Shown here piece after piece: positions 53,454-63,462 of a stretch of DNA of 64,000 nucleotides (the stretch's first letter is position 1; every line of letters begins with the position of its first letter). The translations under genes were made by a program, and so were the position numbers. This DNA is from Luteibacter aegosomatissinici (GTDB taxonomy: Bacteria > Pseudomonadota > Gammaproteobacteria > Xanthomonadales > Rhodanobacteraceae), in the NCBI RefSeq assembly GCF_023078495.1, contig NZ_CP095742.1, positions 2,356,001-2,420,000 of the forward strand. Direction: 5' to 3'. The notes under the pieces were generated by a model. The model was given only the letters and a program-made list of their open reading frames with translations. It did not search any database and was not told the origin of the DNA.

Positions 53454-55258
53454 GGTCGGGTCAGCCAGCAAACCGCGTCGTCGATGTACTCGGGGATGAC
53501 GCGGCCAAGGTCGATCCGCGCCGCGCATAGCTGGGCAAAACGCGCCTTGCCGATGCGCTTGGCGACGTTCAGGACTGCCGTTCGATAGTCATCCTGCAGC
53601 CGGTCGCGGGCCGGATCACGTTCACGCAGAGCGTTGATCTCGGTCGCCATGAGGCGAAGCCGTGCCGCGGCGGCAGTGAGGCCGCCGTCGGCGGCAGCCG
53701 CCTGCAGCATTGTGGCGTTTTCGATATCGGCCAATTCCCGTTCGAACGTCGTCCGGCCCAGGAAGACGTTGACTGTTCCGCCGGCCCACTGCCGCAGATC
53801 CGCACGCACCTCGCCCGCGTCGGCATCCTCGCCGTCCTCGTCGACCGGCAGGTCGGCGTCGGCAATCACGACGCAACGCTTGCCCAGGGCCCCTCGTTCC
53901 AGCAGTTTCAGGAACGGCGTGAAATGCGTGCCGTTGATCGAGATGATGGAGATGCCGTGATCTTCCACGTCGATTTCCATCATTTCCTTGAGCAAGGCCG
54001 GCAGGAGGATCAGCTCGGCCGCCCCCTCGACCAAGATGATCTTCTGGGCGAACAGCAAGGTGGACTTGGTCGCGTCCAGGTACCGTTCAAGGTCCGCGCG
54101 CTCGCGATCGTCGAGCAAGCCGTTCTGGGCCACCGCACGGCAATGCGCGGCATTGCCTTGCCGAGTCAGCACGACGTGCGCATTGAGCGGTAGCCGTGCA
54201 GTCACGTGCGTACTGTGCGTGGTGACTACGGTCTGCATGCCCAGTGCCCGCAACGCTCCCATGAGCGTCAGTTGCAGTTGGGGGTGCAGGTGCGCCTCGG
54301 GCTCTTCGATCAGGATGAGCTGACCGGCGCAGCCCGGTCGGCGCGTTCGTTCTCGCAGGTACTCCAGCCAGATGGCGATGTACAGCGCGTTATTGAGGCC
54401 TAGTCCGTTCTTTGACGGGTCCACCCCCTGCAAGCCCCGCCCGTCGCTGAGCAGGATGCGCAGCGACCGCAGGAGTGATTCGTAGGTGGCATCCGCCACG
54501 CCTATCGCCGTGTTGATCGCATAGGACGGCCCGGTCGCGCCTTGCAGGGACCGCGCGATTGCTTGGGCGGTCGACGCGATCGAGGCCGCACCGGCCACGT
54601 CACGGTTGGCTTGTCCCAAGGTCGTCAGCAGCGCTGCGAGCTCGTCGGCCGGGATCGTCTTGGACTCCAGTAGCTTCACCAGTGGCGAGGTGCGCGGGTT
54701 ACGCAGGTCCTGTTCGACGTCACGCAACGCGTGCAGACTGACGACCTGGAAGTACTGTAGGTCGGCGAAACGAAGCGGCTCTCCGACGTTATCGTCCCAG
54801 GCGAGTGCCGCTAGGTCGACACGGGGGTTGCCGCCACCGACGATTTCCCAGCCGTAGTCGTCCACGTGCAGCGCGTCGGCTACTTGGTCGCCCCGGGCAA
54901 TGGCGTCGCGCACGGCGCGACGAGGCCGGTACCGGTACATCACGCGCGCACGGTCGACGGCGATCTGGCAGCCATGCAGCAGGGCCGCCTCATTCAGGTC
55001 CTCGGCAAAGCCGGAAAACTCCACACCGACCAGCACGTGGAAGGGGCGATCCTGCGGCACGTCGACGTGGATATCGGAGGGCGCCAATGCCCGCAGCCGC
55101 GCCGGCATCTCCACGTCCAAACAGAGCCGCAAGGCGGTGATCAGGTTGGACTTGCCCGCATTGTTCTCGCCCAGAATGCCCGTGACGGAGCCGGTGAGGG
55201 GCACATCCACCTGCTTCAGGTTGCGGAAGTTCTGGACGACCAGCCGAGTGATACGCAT
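53450..55258 (-). CDS. gajA: GajA-like OLD-family endonuclease (Gabija)
   Basis: The 602-residue protein has an N-terminal ABC/SMC-like ATPase with Walker A GENNAGKSN (30-38), Walker B LIEEPEAHLHPQLQ and H-loop TTHSTHV. A C-terminal TOPRIM domain follows (ILVEGAAELILLP with catalytic Glu, then VVIADADLPVDEDGED). This is the class-2 OLD architecture of GajA, a nicking endonuclease held inactive by nucleotides until phage replication depletes them. Confidence 0.92.
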   Translation of the reverse strand: MRITRLVVQNFRNLKQVDVPLTGSVTGILGENNAGKSNLITALRLCLDVEMPARLRALAPSDIHVDVPQDRPFHVLVGVEFSGFAEDLNEAALLHGCQIAVDRARVMYRYRPRRAVRDAIARGDQVADALHVDDYGWEIVGGGNPRVDLAALAWDDNVGEPLRFADLQYFQVVSLHALRDVEQDLRNPRTSPLVKLLESKTIPADELAALLTTLGQANRDVAGAASIASTAQAIARSLQGATGPSYAINTAIGVADATYESLLRSLRILLSDGRGLQGVDPSKNGLGLNNALYIAIWLEYLRERTRRPGCAGQLILIEEPEAHLHPQLQLTLMGALRALGMQTVVTTHSTHVTARLPLNAHVVLTRQGNAAHCRAVAQNGLLDDRERADLERYLDATKSTLLFAQKIILVEGAAELILLPALLKEMMEIDVEDHGISIISINGTHFTPFLKLLERGALGKRCVVIADADLPVDEDGEDADAGEVRADLRQWAGGTVNVFLGRTTFERELADIENATMLQAAAADGGLTAAAARLRLMATEINALRERDPARDRLQDDYRTAVLNVAKRIGKARFAQLCAARIDLGRVIPEYIDDAVCWLTRP

Positions 55259-55314
55259 AAGGGTCCTTCCAGGCGCATGATGGGTGACAGCTTACCGCCT
55301 TCCCTCACCCACGG

Positions 55315-55914
55315 TCAGCCTGCTCGATCGGCGGCCCGTGGGGCCGCTCGTGCCGTTGCGCGGCGCTGTAAGCGCTTATGCGCCCCTTGGCCTGCCACCA
55401 TCGCAACGCCTGCAAGCAGGCCGGCCAGCAGCGAAGGAATGACAAGCGGCTGTGGGACCGAGTATCGAAGCAATTGGATCACGGAAATACTCAAGGAGCC
55501 TGCGACCAAGGCGCTCACCGTGCCCAGGAGGAGCTTCTGGTGCCGTTCGCGTCGCGCCAGTGTCTCGTACGAGCTCTGAAACTCGCTCGCCACGGCGGCG
55601 TGACGACCTTCGATCAGGCCCCATTCCCGCCTGATCTCGCTACCCAGGGCTGTCAGCGTGTGGTGCTGGTTGCGAATGAGCAGATCCATCAGGAGGGCGA
55701 ACGCGAAGGCCCCCAGCACGATCAGAAGGTTCTTCGTGCCCCACCGCCCTAGGTATTCCATCTGACTGCCGATAAGAATGAGCGCCGCTGGGATGGCCAG
55801 CAACTGGCTTTGGATATCGGCGAACACCTTGTTCAATTTCGCAATGAACTCGATCTTGTCCTTCTCGACATCCTCTTTGAACTTGGCAAACGAAAACTCG
55901 GAGACGTAGAGCAT
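55315..55914 (-). CDS. Membrane protein upstream of Gabija
   Basis: The 199-residue product has an N-terminal helix (KFKEDVEKDKIEFIAKLNKV), two hydrophobic hairpins (LAIPAALILIGSQ..WGTKNLLIVLGAFAFALLMD, and LLGTVSALVAGSLSISVIQL..PSLLAGLLAGVAMVAG) and a central amphipathic helix. It is 56 bases upstream of gajA on the same strand, so probably in one operon. It was not recognised. It may be a membrane partner of the defence locus. Confidence 0.75.
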   Translation of the reverse strand: MLYVSEFSFAKFKEDVEKDKIEFIAKLNKVFADIQSQLLAIPAALILIGSQMEYLGRWGTKNLLIVLGAFAFALLMDLLIRNQHHTLTALGSEIRREWGLIEGRHAAVASEFQSSYETLARRERHQKLLLGTVSALVAGSLSISVIQLLRYSVPQPLVIPSLLAGLLAGVAMVAGQGAHKRLQRRATARAAPRAADRAG

Positions 55915-56040
55915 GCCAACCTACCCAGGAAACGGACCCCGTCAAGGGGGGGCGGCACAAACGGATTTTGAGTCCGCCGCCTGCCCCCGAAGACCTGATG
56001 ACAGCTTCTTCAGGGGTATCTGACGGTAGTGCGGCCCGCG

Positions 56041-56508
56041 CTACGGCTGCGGCGCCGGATTGTCACGAAAATGCGCCTTGCAAAACGCCGACGGATTTCC
56101 GTCGGGCCAGTCCTGGTTGAACCACTCATTCGCGTAGTGGAGTTCGGGCATCGCGATGCCCTCCTTTTTGAGCACGACAGCAGCCTCGGTACCGCTTAGC
56201 CCTCGCCACACCTGTTCCGTTGCAGTATTGATGACGTTATATCCCTTGCACGGCTGTTCACCGGGCAGTGACGCCGCATCCGCGCCGGGCCGGACTTCGC
56301 AGGATGCAACGATGAAGCCCTTCGTCAGCCCGACCTGGAATACATATCTCTCAAGAACGGCAGTGTCGTGCCTGTCATAAACGCCCATTTCGACATGACT
56401 GGGGGCAGCAACCCAATAGCCATCCGAGAGACAACCAAAGTCGCGGACCTTGGCGCATGAAGATGCGCCAATACAAAGCAAGACCACGCTGGCTATGCGA
56501 TACCTCAC
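56041..56508 (-). CDS. Lipoprotein, probable Rhs-associated immunity candidate
   Basis: GTG 56508 overlaps the Rhs stop (GTGA) and is preceded by GGGAGG, fixing the start; 155 residues. It opens RYRIASVVLLCIGASSCAK, a lipoprotein signal with the lipid cysteine in ASSC. The mature part has four or five cysteines. The gene directly after, and coupled to, an Rhs toxin gene is usually the cognate immunity gene, so that role is inferred. Confidence 0.75.
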   Translation of the reverse strand: MRYRIASVVLLCIGASSCAKVRDFGCLSDGYWVAAPSHVEMGVYDRHDTAVLERYVFQVGLTKGFIVASCEVRPGADAASLPGEQPCKGYNVINTATEQVWRGLSGTEAAVVLKKEGIAMPELHYANEWFNQDWPDGNPSAFCKAHFRDNPAPQP

Positions 56509-59500
56509 AACTGGCCACCTCCCGACAATTCGTCTTGCCACCAGCCGTCGACGTAGAAAGTCGTGCCACCGTAGTTCCATGTGTCCCAGAACTCCGCATT
56601 TGGCGTGCCGGCATGATTTTTGAAGTCACTCGGATTAACGAAAAGATCGTGGATCGAACTGGTAAGGACACAGTTGTAGTTGTACCCCTCAGCCATACAG
56701 CGGTTGTTTGCCTGGGGACACGTGTGCTGGACCTGGCACTTTGCATCCTGATGGAGGGACACACCACCAATCCAGAACACGCCGGACCTTGCACCCACGC
56801 TGCGCAGCGCGTCGTAGGGGCTCGAATCGTTGCAATGGATCCCCTTGGCAAAACCCTTTACCGCTGCTTCGGTCATGGACTTCCACTGTTCACGCAAGGG
56901 ATGAATCATGCCTTCAACCTGACCGTCACAACCAATCTGGCCAAGGGTGACGTCACCGCCGCCGGCAAAGAAGTGGGCTGCAGCGCGGGTGTTCGACCAG
57001 CACAGACCCAGCGCATCGGTGCGCATCAGGGGACTGTTGCCTGCGTAGTCGAACGGTGATTCGCCACCAACCTGCGCGAGGGGATCCGTTTCGAGGTAAC
57101 GGCCCGTGGCCGGCTCGTAGGTCCGGTGGTTATTGTGATGCAGACCCGTCTCGGCATCGAAGTACTGGCCCGCAAAGCGCAGTGGAAGCTCATAGGTGGA
57201 CCCTGCCGATTTCGGCGACGATTCGCCAAATCCGTTGCCCACTGCCGCCCACGACCAGACAAGGGTACCTGCCGTGTTCACGGCCGCGCGCGGCGTCCCC
57301 GCGCCATCGGCGATGAGGTAGGTCACGGTGCCCACGCCGCTGATCGTGTCCACGGTTGCCACTGGCACACCATCCCACCAGATGTAGTCACGGATCACGT
57401 CGCCATACTCGCCAAGCAGCCGCCCAGATTCGTCATGGACGAAGGTGCGGTCGACACCCGCGACGGGCACCGTGGCCGATTTACGGACCCGCAAGCCGAG
57501 GCCGTCATAGCGGTAGCTGCCGACCACCTGCCCATCCTTGGCCACCTGGATGAGACGGTGGTCGTCGTCATACGTGAACACATATGCGCCCTGTCCCGAC
57601 GTGAGGCCGGTTGTTGCACCACCCGCATCTTTGGACCGGGCAAACCCACCCACTGACGACAGGGTGCGCGTGCCGGCGAGATAGGCGTACGTGCCGGTCA
57701 TCACCCCGTCGCCGGACTTCGATTGCCTGTCGCCCCCGAGAGAATAGGTCAAGGACGCATGGGTGACCGTCCCGGTGGTGTCTTTCGTCATGCGCCGGGC
57801 GGCGTCGTACGAAAGGGCGGCCGACGAGGCCACCCCACCGACCGTTTCGGTCATGGATGAAGTCTGTCCGTCGACGCCAAGTGTTGACGTCAGGGTATAC
57901 GCCGACGACTGCACACCCGTCGACTGGTACGACTTGTCGTACGTCATCGTCACGGCCCGGCCGTTGAGCTGGAAGGTCGATGCTGGACCGAAAGGAAGAT
58001 ATTTCGCCTGGGCGACCACCGGATCGAGTGTGGTCGACCCGGGCTTGCGGACCGAGATGGCGCTGGTGTCGCCCTGCGCATCGTAGGTATAGGCTACCTT
58101 CGACCCACTCGGGTAGGTCATGGTTTTGACCCTGCCGCCGGGCGACCATTCGTAGGACACGGCGTATGTCGTTCCAGTATCGGTTTTCTGGGTCCGCGAC
58201 GAGACATTGCCGAACCGGTCATAGCACCAGGTTGTTGTCGTTCCGTCCCGTGTCGCACGGACCAAGCGACCGATTGGATACGACGTCGCACAACCGGACG
58301 TTGCATTGGCCAGGTCGTACTCGAAGGTGACATTGCTCTTCGCGTGCGTCCCCGTTTGGGCCAATGGCCGGTCGAGCGCATCATAAGTCACAGTCTGTGC
58401 CCCGCCAGTCGCCAAGGTCCGCGCCGTCACGTTGCCCATCGCGTCATAAGAGAACACCGACGTCCCCGCGTCCGGGCTGACTTGCTTGAGCAAATTGCCG
58501 AGACCGTCGAAGGTGGTCGTGACCACCTGACCGAGAGGGTCGGTCACCGAGGTGATTTGATCGAGCGTGTCGTACTTGAAGCCGGTCGTCGCATGCGCGG
58601 TGGACGATGCGGTGCCGGCGGCATCGTTGACCACCGACGAGAGGCGGCCCAGCGCGTCATAGGCCCTTGTCGTCTGTGTGCCGAACCCATCCTGGCCGTG
58701 GACGGGCTTGCCCGACGCATCAAACGAATCCGCGAAACCGGCACCATTGACCGACACGCCGTCGCCGTTGAGCACGGATACCACCTGACCTAGCGCGGAG
58801 TACACCCATCCCTTCGACGAGCGGACCACACCGGTGACATCGACAAACTCAAGCTTCGTGCGCGAGCCGGCCGCATTGAGGGTTACCCGCATGAGGGAGC
58901 CGTCCTGCGCCTTGACGCTGGTCAGCCGGTGGGCGTCGTCGTAGGCGTAGGTCAGCTGCACGCCATCGCCATCCGTTGTCGAGATGACGTTGCCGGCATT
59001 GTCATAGGCCAGCGTCACGGACATGTCGTTGCTCGACGCGGCGCCACTGGCATTGGCGCGGATGATTTTCCTGGCCAGCGCGCCCCGGGGCGTATATGTG
59101 TAGTCGGTGAACGTGCCATTGGCATCCTTCGTCCTTGCCACCTTGCCAAGACGCGTGTAAGCGAAGTTCGTCGTCACCTGACCCAGCTCATTGGTCGTCG
59201 TCTTCAGGTCGCCAAGGCGATGGCAGGAGAGTCCGATGGAGCCGCATCCGCTTTCGTCCGTCGTCATGAAGTATGTGTAAGTCTTCGTGGCATTGATGTC
59301 CGTGCGGGGGTTTTTCGAGGACAACAGAAGGCCGATCAACGGACATTGGGTGGCATCGACCGCGTCGCAATAGCTGTAGGTCCAGCGGCGGACGCCGGAA
59401 GCGACCGCCCCCGTTGCCGGACAGGAAGCCTGCTGGACCGAGCGGGGGTCGGAATCGCAGGTGGCGAGCACCTGCCCCCGGGCGTTGTAGGTCCAGAGCT

Positions 59501-61358
59501 TCTGGTTGACCGCAACGCCGGCGTTGTCCCGCACGATCCTGCTTAGCGGCAGACGAAAGCCGTCGTCCCACACGGTTTCGGTTGTTCGCTGAACCAGCGT
59601 GCCGACTGCTTCTGTGAGCTTCGTTTCAAGACCAAGGGCATTGTAGTCGTGGTCCGTGGTGACCCCGTTGGCATCGACCACATGGTCGGGAAAACCGTTT
59701 GCGTCGAAGGTGGAGGACGTCGGTAAGGTCGGCGGACCGCTCGGGGAGGCAGTCCCGCCAGCAGGGGTGCTGCCGGTGCTGCCGACAAGGTGCGTGACGC
59801 CGAAGATGGTCTGGAATTTCAGCGTGCGAACGGCAGGCGCAGTCGCCGACCCCAGGTAATTCTTGACGTCCGTCGAGCCATCGGCCGCATAGGTCAGTTC
59901 GACGCGGTCGGCATCTGCATCTGCTGTGCCATGCACGCTCAGGATGGCCCTCCCATTGGCGTCGTACCGCCAGCTGGCCGAACGCTTGCCGCTTTCGTCG
60001 GTGATGCCCGTCAAAAGGAGCGGGTTTGCGTTCTCCCCTTCCCCGTAGACATACGTCCGGGTCGCCGAGTAACTCGCGTCAAGGGTCGACGTGTACACGA
60101 CCTGTTTGAGCATGCCCCGGTACTGTTGGTACGGCGAATCGGTCGAGTCGTACACATAGGTGACCACAAGGCCGCCGCTCGAGACCATCTTCGTCAGGCG
60201 GATGGCAGAATCACCCGAGCCGATGGGAACAGTCTCATAGGTGAACGCGAGATTGCGGCCATTTTCGTCCGTCACCTGCGCGAGGAGCCCGTTGGTGTAC
60301 GCCATGTCGAGCGTGTGACCATCCCGGTCGGATATCCGTGTGAGCTGGCCTTCCGCGCCGTACTCCTCGGTGACGCCCTGATCGGATTCCACCGTCCAGC
60401 CAATCGTTTTTCCCTGGGCGTCAAAGATTTCCAGCAACGACAGCGTTACATCCGGGTCCGCCTTCCAGTGGCCTGTTGCGTCGTGGGAGAAATAGAACTT
60501 GTCACCATTGCCCCGGTAGGCGGTCGCCGTCGTTGCACCTTCCGTCGAGACCTTCGTAATGCGGAGGTCAAAGTTGCTCTGCCACTGGCGACCGAGAACC
60601 CACGGGCTCCATTGCTGCGAGCTGTTGTAGTAGCGGGCAAATCCAAGCAGTGTGCCGTTGCCCGAAAAGTCGACCTCGCGCTGGAGCTTGTAGCCAAGCG
60701 CAGAATGCACCGGATTGGACCCATTGCAGCCGGCCTTGCACGGGTCATTGTTCTTCGTCGGGTCTGGCGTGCCCGCAGGCAGGACACAGGTATTAGTCGC
60801 CCCGTCTCCGACGTAGCCGGCCGGGCATTCCACGGCACGGCGACGATAGACCGTCAGGCCGTCCTGCGAAGAACTCAGGCAACTGGGTGGTGAGAAGGTG
60901 TAGGTGACCGACAGGTCGCGGACGTTCTGGTTCTCAACGCCGAGATAGAAGGTCGGATAACGACTGTCGCTGCCGCAGGCACCATAGTTCGGCTGCTCAA
61001 CAGTACCCCAGACGCCTTGGTAAGTTGGCGCACCACAGCCCGTGTTGTAATACTGGTTGGCGCCGGTGCTGGCTGCTGTCTCCTCGTCGAAATACCCGAA
61101 CTGCGCCACTTCGCAGCGGTTGTAGCCGTACTCATAGGGTCCGACAATGGGCGCCACGCGTTGTTGTGCGTGCGCGGCCGGACCGCTGATGAGTCCCACG
61201 GCTATCGTCAGCAAGCACAGAACGCGCGCCAGCGCTCCGAACACCTTGGATGCCGACCGCCTGACGATATCCTTAGCTCGACACATGCCTGAGGCCTGAT
61301 GAGATCCCGGCATTGCGGTCTCCCCGTCTTCCTTCCCACCCCTGTCGTGCGTGCCCAT
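56505..61358 (-). CDS. Rhs/YD-repeat protein with divergent C-terminal tip
   Basis: Start at ATG 61358 (MGTHDRGGKEDGETAMPGSH), with AAGGAG upstream; 1617 residues. A signal-anchor (VFGALARVLCLLTIAVGLIS) precedes a Cys-containing N-terminal region. About 1200 residues of YD repeats follow (YDAMGNVTARTL, YDALDRPLAQ and similar), then the Rhs core ends RYLETDPLAQVGGESPFDYA and ALGL. The last 195 residues, Cys- and Trp-rich (HDLFVNPSDFKNHAGTPNAE), are the variable toxin tip, of unrecognised type. No PAAR or VgrG is present. Export is Sec-type, unlike T6SS Rhs. Confidence 0.92.
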   Translation of the reverse strand: MGTHDRGGKEDGETAMPGSHQASGMCRAKDIVRRSASKVFGALARVLCLLTIAVGLISGPAAHAQQRVAPIVGPYEYGYNRCEVAQFGYFDEETAASTGANQYYNTGCGAPTYQGVWGTVEQPNYGACGSDSRYPTFYLGVENQNVRDLSVTYTFSPPSCLSSSQDGLTVYRRRAVECPAGYVGDGATNTCVLPAGTPDPTKNNDPCKAGCNGSNPVHSALGYKLQREVDFSGNGTLLGFARYYNSSQQWSPWVLGRQWQSNFDLRITKVSTEGATTATAYRGNGDKFYFSHDATGHWKADPDVTLSLLEIFDAQGKTIGWTVESDQGVTEEYGAEGQLTRISDRDGHTLDMAYTNGLLAQVTDENGRNLAFTYETVPIGSGDSAIRLTKMVSSGGLVVTYVYDSTDSPYQQYRGMLKQVVYTSTLDASYSATRTYVYGEGENANPLLLTGITDESGKRSASWRYDANGRAILSVHGTADADADRVELTYAADGSTDVKNYLGSATAPAVRTLKFQTIFGVTHLVGSTGSTPAGGTASPSGPPTLPTSSTFDANGFPDHVVDANGVTTDHDYNALGLETKLTEAVGTLVQRTTETVWDDGFRLPLSRIVRDNAGVAVNQKLWTYNARGQVLATCDSDPRSVQQASCPATGAVASGVRRWTYSYCDAVDATQCPLIGLLLSSKNPRTDINATKTYTYFMTTDESGCGSIGLSCHRLGDLKTTTNELGQVTTNFAYTRLGKVARTKDANGTFTDYTYTPRGALARKIIRANASGAASSNDMSVTLAYDNAGNVISTTDGDGVQLTYAYDDAHRLTSVKAQDGSLMRVTLNAAGSRTKLEFVDVTGVVRSSKGWVYSALGQVVSVLNGDGVSVNGAGFADSFDASGKPVHGQDGFGTQTTRAYDALGRLSSVVNDAAGTASSTAHATTGFKYDTLDQITSVTDPLGQVVTTTFDGLGNLLKQVSPDAGTSVFSYDAMGNVTARTLATGGAQTVTYDALDRPLAQTGTHAKSNVTFEYDLANATSGCATSYPIGRLVRATRDGTTTTWCYDRFGNVSSRTQKTDTGTTYAVSYEWSPGGRVKTMTYPSGSKVAYTYDAQGDTSAISVRKPGSTTLDPVVAQAKYLPFGPASTFQLNGRAVTMTYDKSYQSTGVQSSAYTLTSTLGVDGQTSSMTETVGGVASSAALSYDAARRMTKDTTGTVTHASLTYSLGGDRQSKSGDGVMTGTYAYLAGTRTLSSVGGFARSKDAGGATTGLTSGQGAYVFTYDDDHRLIQVAKDGQVVGSYRYDGLGLRVRKSATVPVAGVDRTFVHDESGRLLGEYGDVIRDYIWWDGVPVATVDTISGVGTVTYLIADGAGTPRAAVNTAGTLVWSWAAVGNGFGESSPKSAGSTYELPLRFAGQYFDAETGLHHNNHRTYEPATGRYLETDPLAQVGGESPFDYAGNSPLMRTDALGLCWSNTRAAAHFFAGGGDVTLGQIGCDGQVEGMIHPLREQWKSMTEAAVKGFAKGIHCNDSSPYDALRSVGARSGVFWIGGVSLHQDAKCQVQHTCPQANNRCMAEGYNYNCVLTSSIHDLFVNPSDFKNHAGTPNAEFWDTWNYGGTTFYVDGWWQDELSGGGQL

Positions 61359-61861
61359 CGTCCTTGCTCCTTCGACCGGTTTTTGACCGCACGATGTTAC
61401 GAACCAGCCGAAGGAATTGATGTAGGCGCACACCTACGTCCGCGTGACCTGGGTCACGATTCAAGAAAGCGGCTTCCCCGCCGTCAACATTGCATACTCA
61501 GATCTGACTGAGGGCCAGCAGAACGAGGAATGACCTCGGGCCACTGTCCGAGACTTGGCGTCGCGTTGGAGACGCTTGGCCCAAGCGATGCTGCAGGTTT
61601 CAGGGATACGCGACACCTACGCAGTCCCCGCGATCGTAACCCATTGTTATTGAGAGCCCTGCTTCGCATCATAGTTAACCCCGCCCGGAAGCCCCGGCAC
61701 GAGATGGTCCCTTCTGGCAGTCCCGGCTTTCAGCACTTCCACGGGGAAAACATGCATTGACGGTGACATCGCTTGAGCGCATAACGCGGTTTGCGAATTA
61801 GCCCAAGCCCGACCAGCCGGCGCGCTAGCCCCCAGCGAGGTCGAAGACACAGACCAACAGG
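61359..61861. other. Intergenic region, no gene seen
   Basis: About 500 bases between the divergent Rhs and lipoprotein genes. No convincing frame or terminator. It should hold the Rhs promoter. Confidence 0.45.
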
Positions 61862-62458
61862 ATGACGGGTATGACGCGTAGACCATATTCATGGATGGGC
61901 CTTTCAATCTTGATTGGGCTTCTAATAACCGCTTGCAGTTCATCAGACAACACCGCCTTGGTGTCGCCTACGCCAGTCATCAACGCACAGGCGAGGCAGC
62001 TCCTCTCATTTGAGGTAAATCCGCAGCCAGGGTTTGTTGATGATGTTGAAGCGTCCGCCGATTGGGTCATTACAGATCACTCATGCGCTCCCAAACATCC
62101 GATTTCAGGAGTGCCCATCGAAAACACCGCGCACCTGGCAGCCCGTGTCGAACGAAGCGGCGCCTCGTACGTCGTTTCGACCTTGACAGATCAGGTCGAG
62201 GGCGACCGCTGTCACTGGTCCCTAGCTCTCGTCGATGTGCGTTTCTTTAACGGAGGTAGGCTTGTGGGTGGCGCAGGAATCACTCCGGATGCCGTGCAGC
62301 AACTACCGGTTAAGCCGGTCACCATCGTTTGCCAACCTAGTTCATTGGCGCCGGTCGACTGCATGTCACTTGAAGCAGCAAGAAATACGTTCTTCAAACA
62401 CCCAGACGTCAATCGTTTTCAGATCACGATAAAGGACTCTCAGCATTACCACCTCTAA
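61862..62458 (+). CDS. Lipoprotein, unknown
   Basis: The 198-residue product has a lipoprotein signal (GLSILIGLLITACSSSD, lipid Cys at about residue 25). The mature part carries cysteines in DHSCAPKHP, DRCHWSL, IVCQPSS and VDCMSLE. Its size and cysteine pattern recall small Rhs-linked lipoproteins. It is divergent from the Rhs gene. Role unknown. Confidence 0.75.
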   Translation: MTGMTRRPYSWMGLSILIGLLITACSSSDNTALVSPTPVINAQARQLLSFEVNPQPGFVDDVEASADWVITDHSCAPKHPISGVPIENTAHLAARVERSGASYVVSTLTDQVEGDRCHWSLALVDVRFFNGGRLVGGAGITPDAVQQLPVKPVTIVCQPSSLAPVDCMSLEAARNTFFKHPDVNRFQITIKDSQHYHL

Positions 62459-62690
62459 CGCCGATTTGGTAGGTCTTTTGTCATTGGTTTACAACTCGCT
62501 TCCAACGGCGGGGCAAGATCTGCTGATTAATGGGACACGTTGGTCGTCAGCGGAATCCTGTATGCCCACTTGCTATCGCAACTCCGGTTTCCGCTGCAGC
62601 ACAGGCGCCTAGAGTTGCCGCACTGTTGATTCAAACGAATTGATTATGAATTTCGTCGTGGCAGTGAGACCTGGGATTCAATCGTGCGAG

Positions 62691-63038
62691 TTAGGCCTTC
62701 TTGAAGGCCTGCCAGAACGCCATAACCGCAAAGATCCCAATGCCACCCAATCCGCCACTCAAGGCAGTGACCGTGGCCCAGTACAGGATTGGATGTTCTG
62801 CGTGATGGAAGGTTGCGCTCCCGCCTCCCCTGCTCTGGCCCGTGATGATTCCATTTTCCAATGAATAGACTAAGCCGCCGATACCACCGTAGAACCACAG
62901 CGAGAAAGCGATACCCATAAGCATCCATGCGAGCTGGGCGATGCCTTTCTTGGGGCCAGCGCTTCTCCCCTTGTTGTAGAGCGCAATGGCCGCGCTTCCG
63001 CATACAGCACTCGTGATGACTAGGCCGAGCGTTAACAT
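62691..63038 (-). CDS. Small membrane protein, tandem paralogue 1
   Basis: The 115-residue protein has about three membrane helices (TLGLVITSAVCGSAAIALYN, LAWMLMGIAFSLWFYGGIGG, LSGGLGGIGIFAVMAFW) and a conserved loop SRGGGSATFHHAEHPILYW. It shares all these elements with the genes at 63118, 63459 and 63884. No assigned family is known to me. Confidence 0.85.
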   Translation of the reverse strand: MLTLGLVITSAVCGSAAIALYNKGRSAGPKKGIAQLAWMLMGIAFSLWFYGGIGGLVYSLENGIITGQSRGGGSATFHHAEHPILYWATVTALSGGLGGIGIFAVMAFWQAFKKA

Positions 63039-63117
63039 GGTTCGGATTCCCGAGGAAATTCACGCGTTTGAGAAGACTATGGGGCGCACCATCGAGCTCT
63101 CTGATCCGGATGACAAA

Positions 63118-63462
63118 TCAGCCCTTCTTAAGGGCTTTGCAGGCAGCGACAACGGTAAAAACGGCGAAGATGCCTATCGCGACCGTAAGCATGCCCAGTG
63201 CACCCCAGAAGAAGACAGGGTGTTCGTTGCGGTGGAACGTCACGCTGCCGCTTCTACTGCCGTATACGACGATACCTCTTTCGATCACGTCCCCCAGTCC
63301 GCCGATGGCGCCAACGACATAGGTACCCAGCCCAATGGCGGCAAGAACCCATGCAAGCCGGGCCGCCCCGTTTCTTGCCCCGTCCGTGATCGCCTTGTTG
63401 AACAGGGCAATCAATATGCTGGCACTCGCCGACCCGGCGATGACATAACCTATCGCAATCAT
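63118..63462 (-). CDS. Small membrane protein, tandem paralogue 2
   Basis: The 114-residue protein has the same helix plan (AIGYVIAGSASASILIALFN) and loop GSRSGSVTFHRNEHPVFFW, ending ACKALKKG. More diverged than the other copies. ATG 63462 overlaps the stop of copy 3 (ATGA). Confidence 0.85.
   Translation of the reverse strand: MIAIGYVIAGSASASILIALFNKAITDGARNGAARLAWVLAAIGLGTYVVGAIGGLGDVIERGIVVYGSRSGSVTFHRNEHPVFFWGALGMLTVAIGIFAVFTVVAACKALKKG

Noticed and set aside
59790-60893. 367-residue plus-strand frame inside the Rhs gene
   Set aside because: It is antisense to YD repeats and has no family features.
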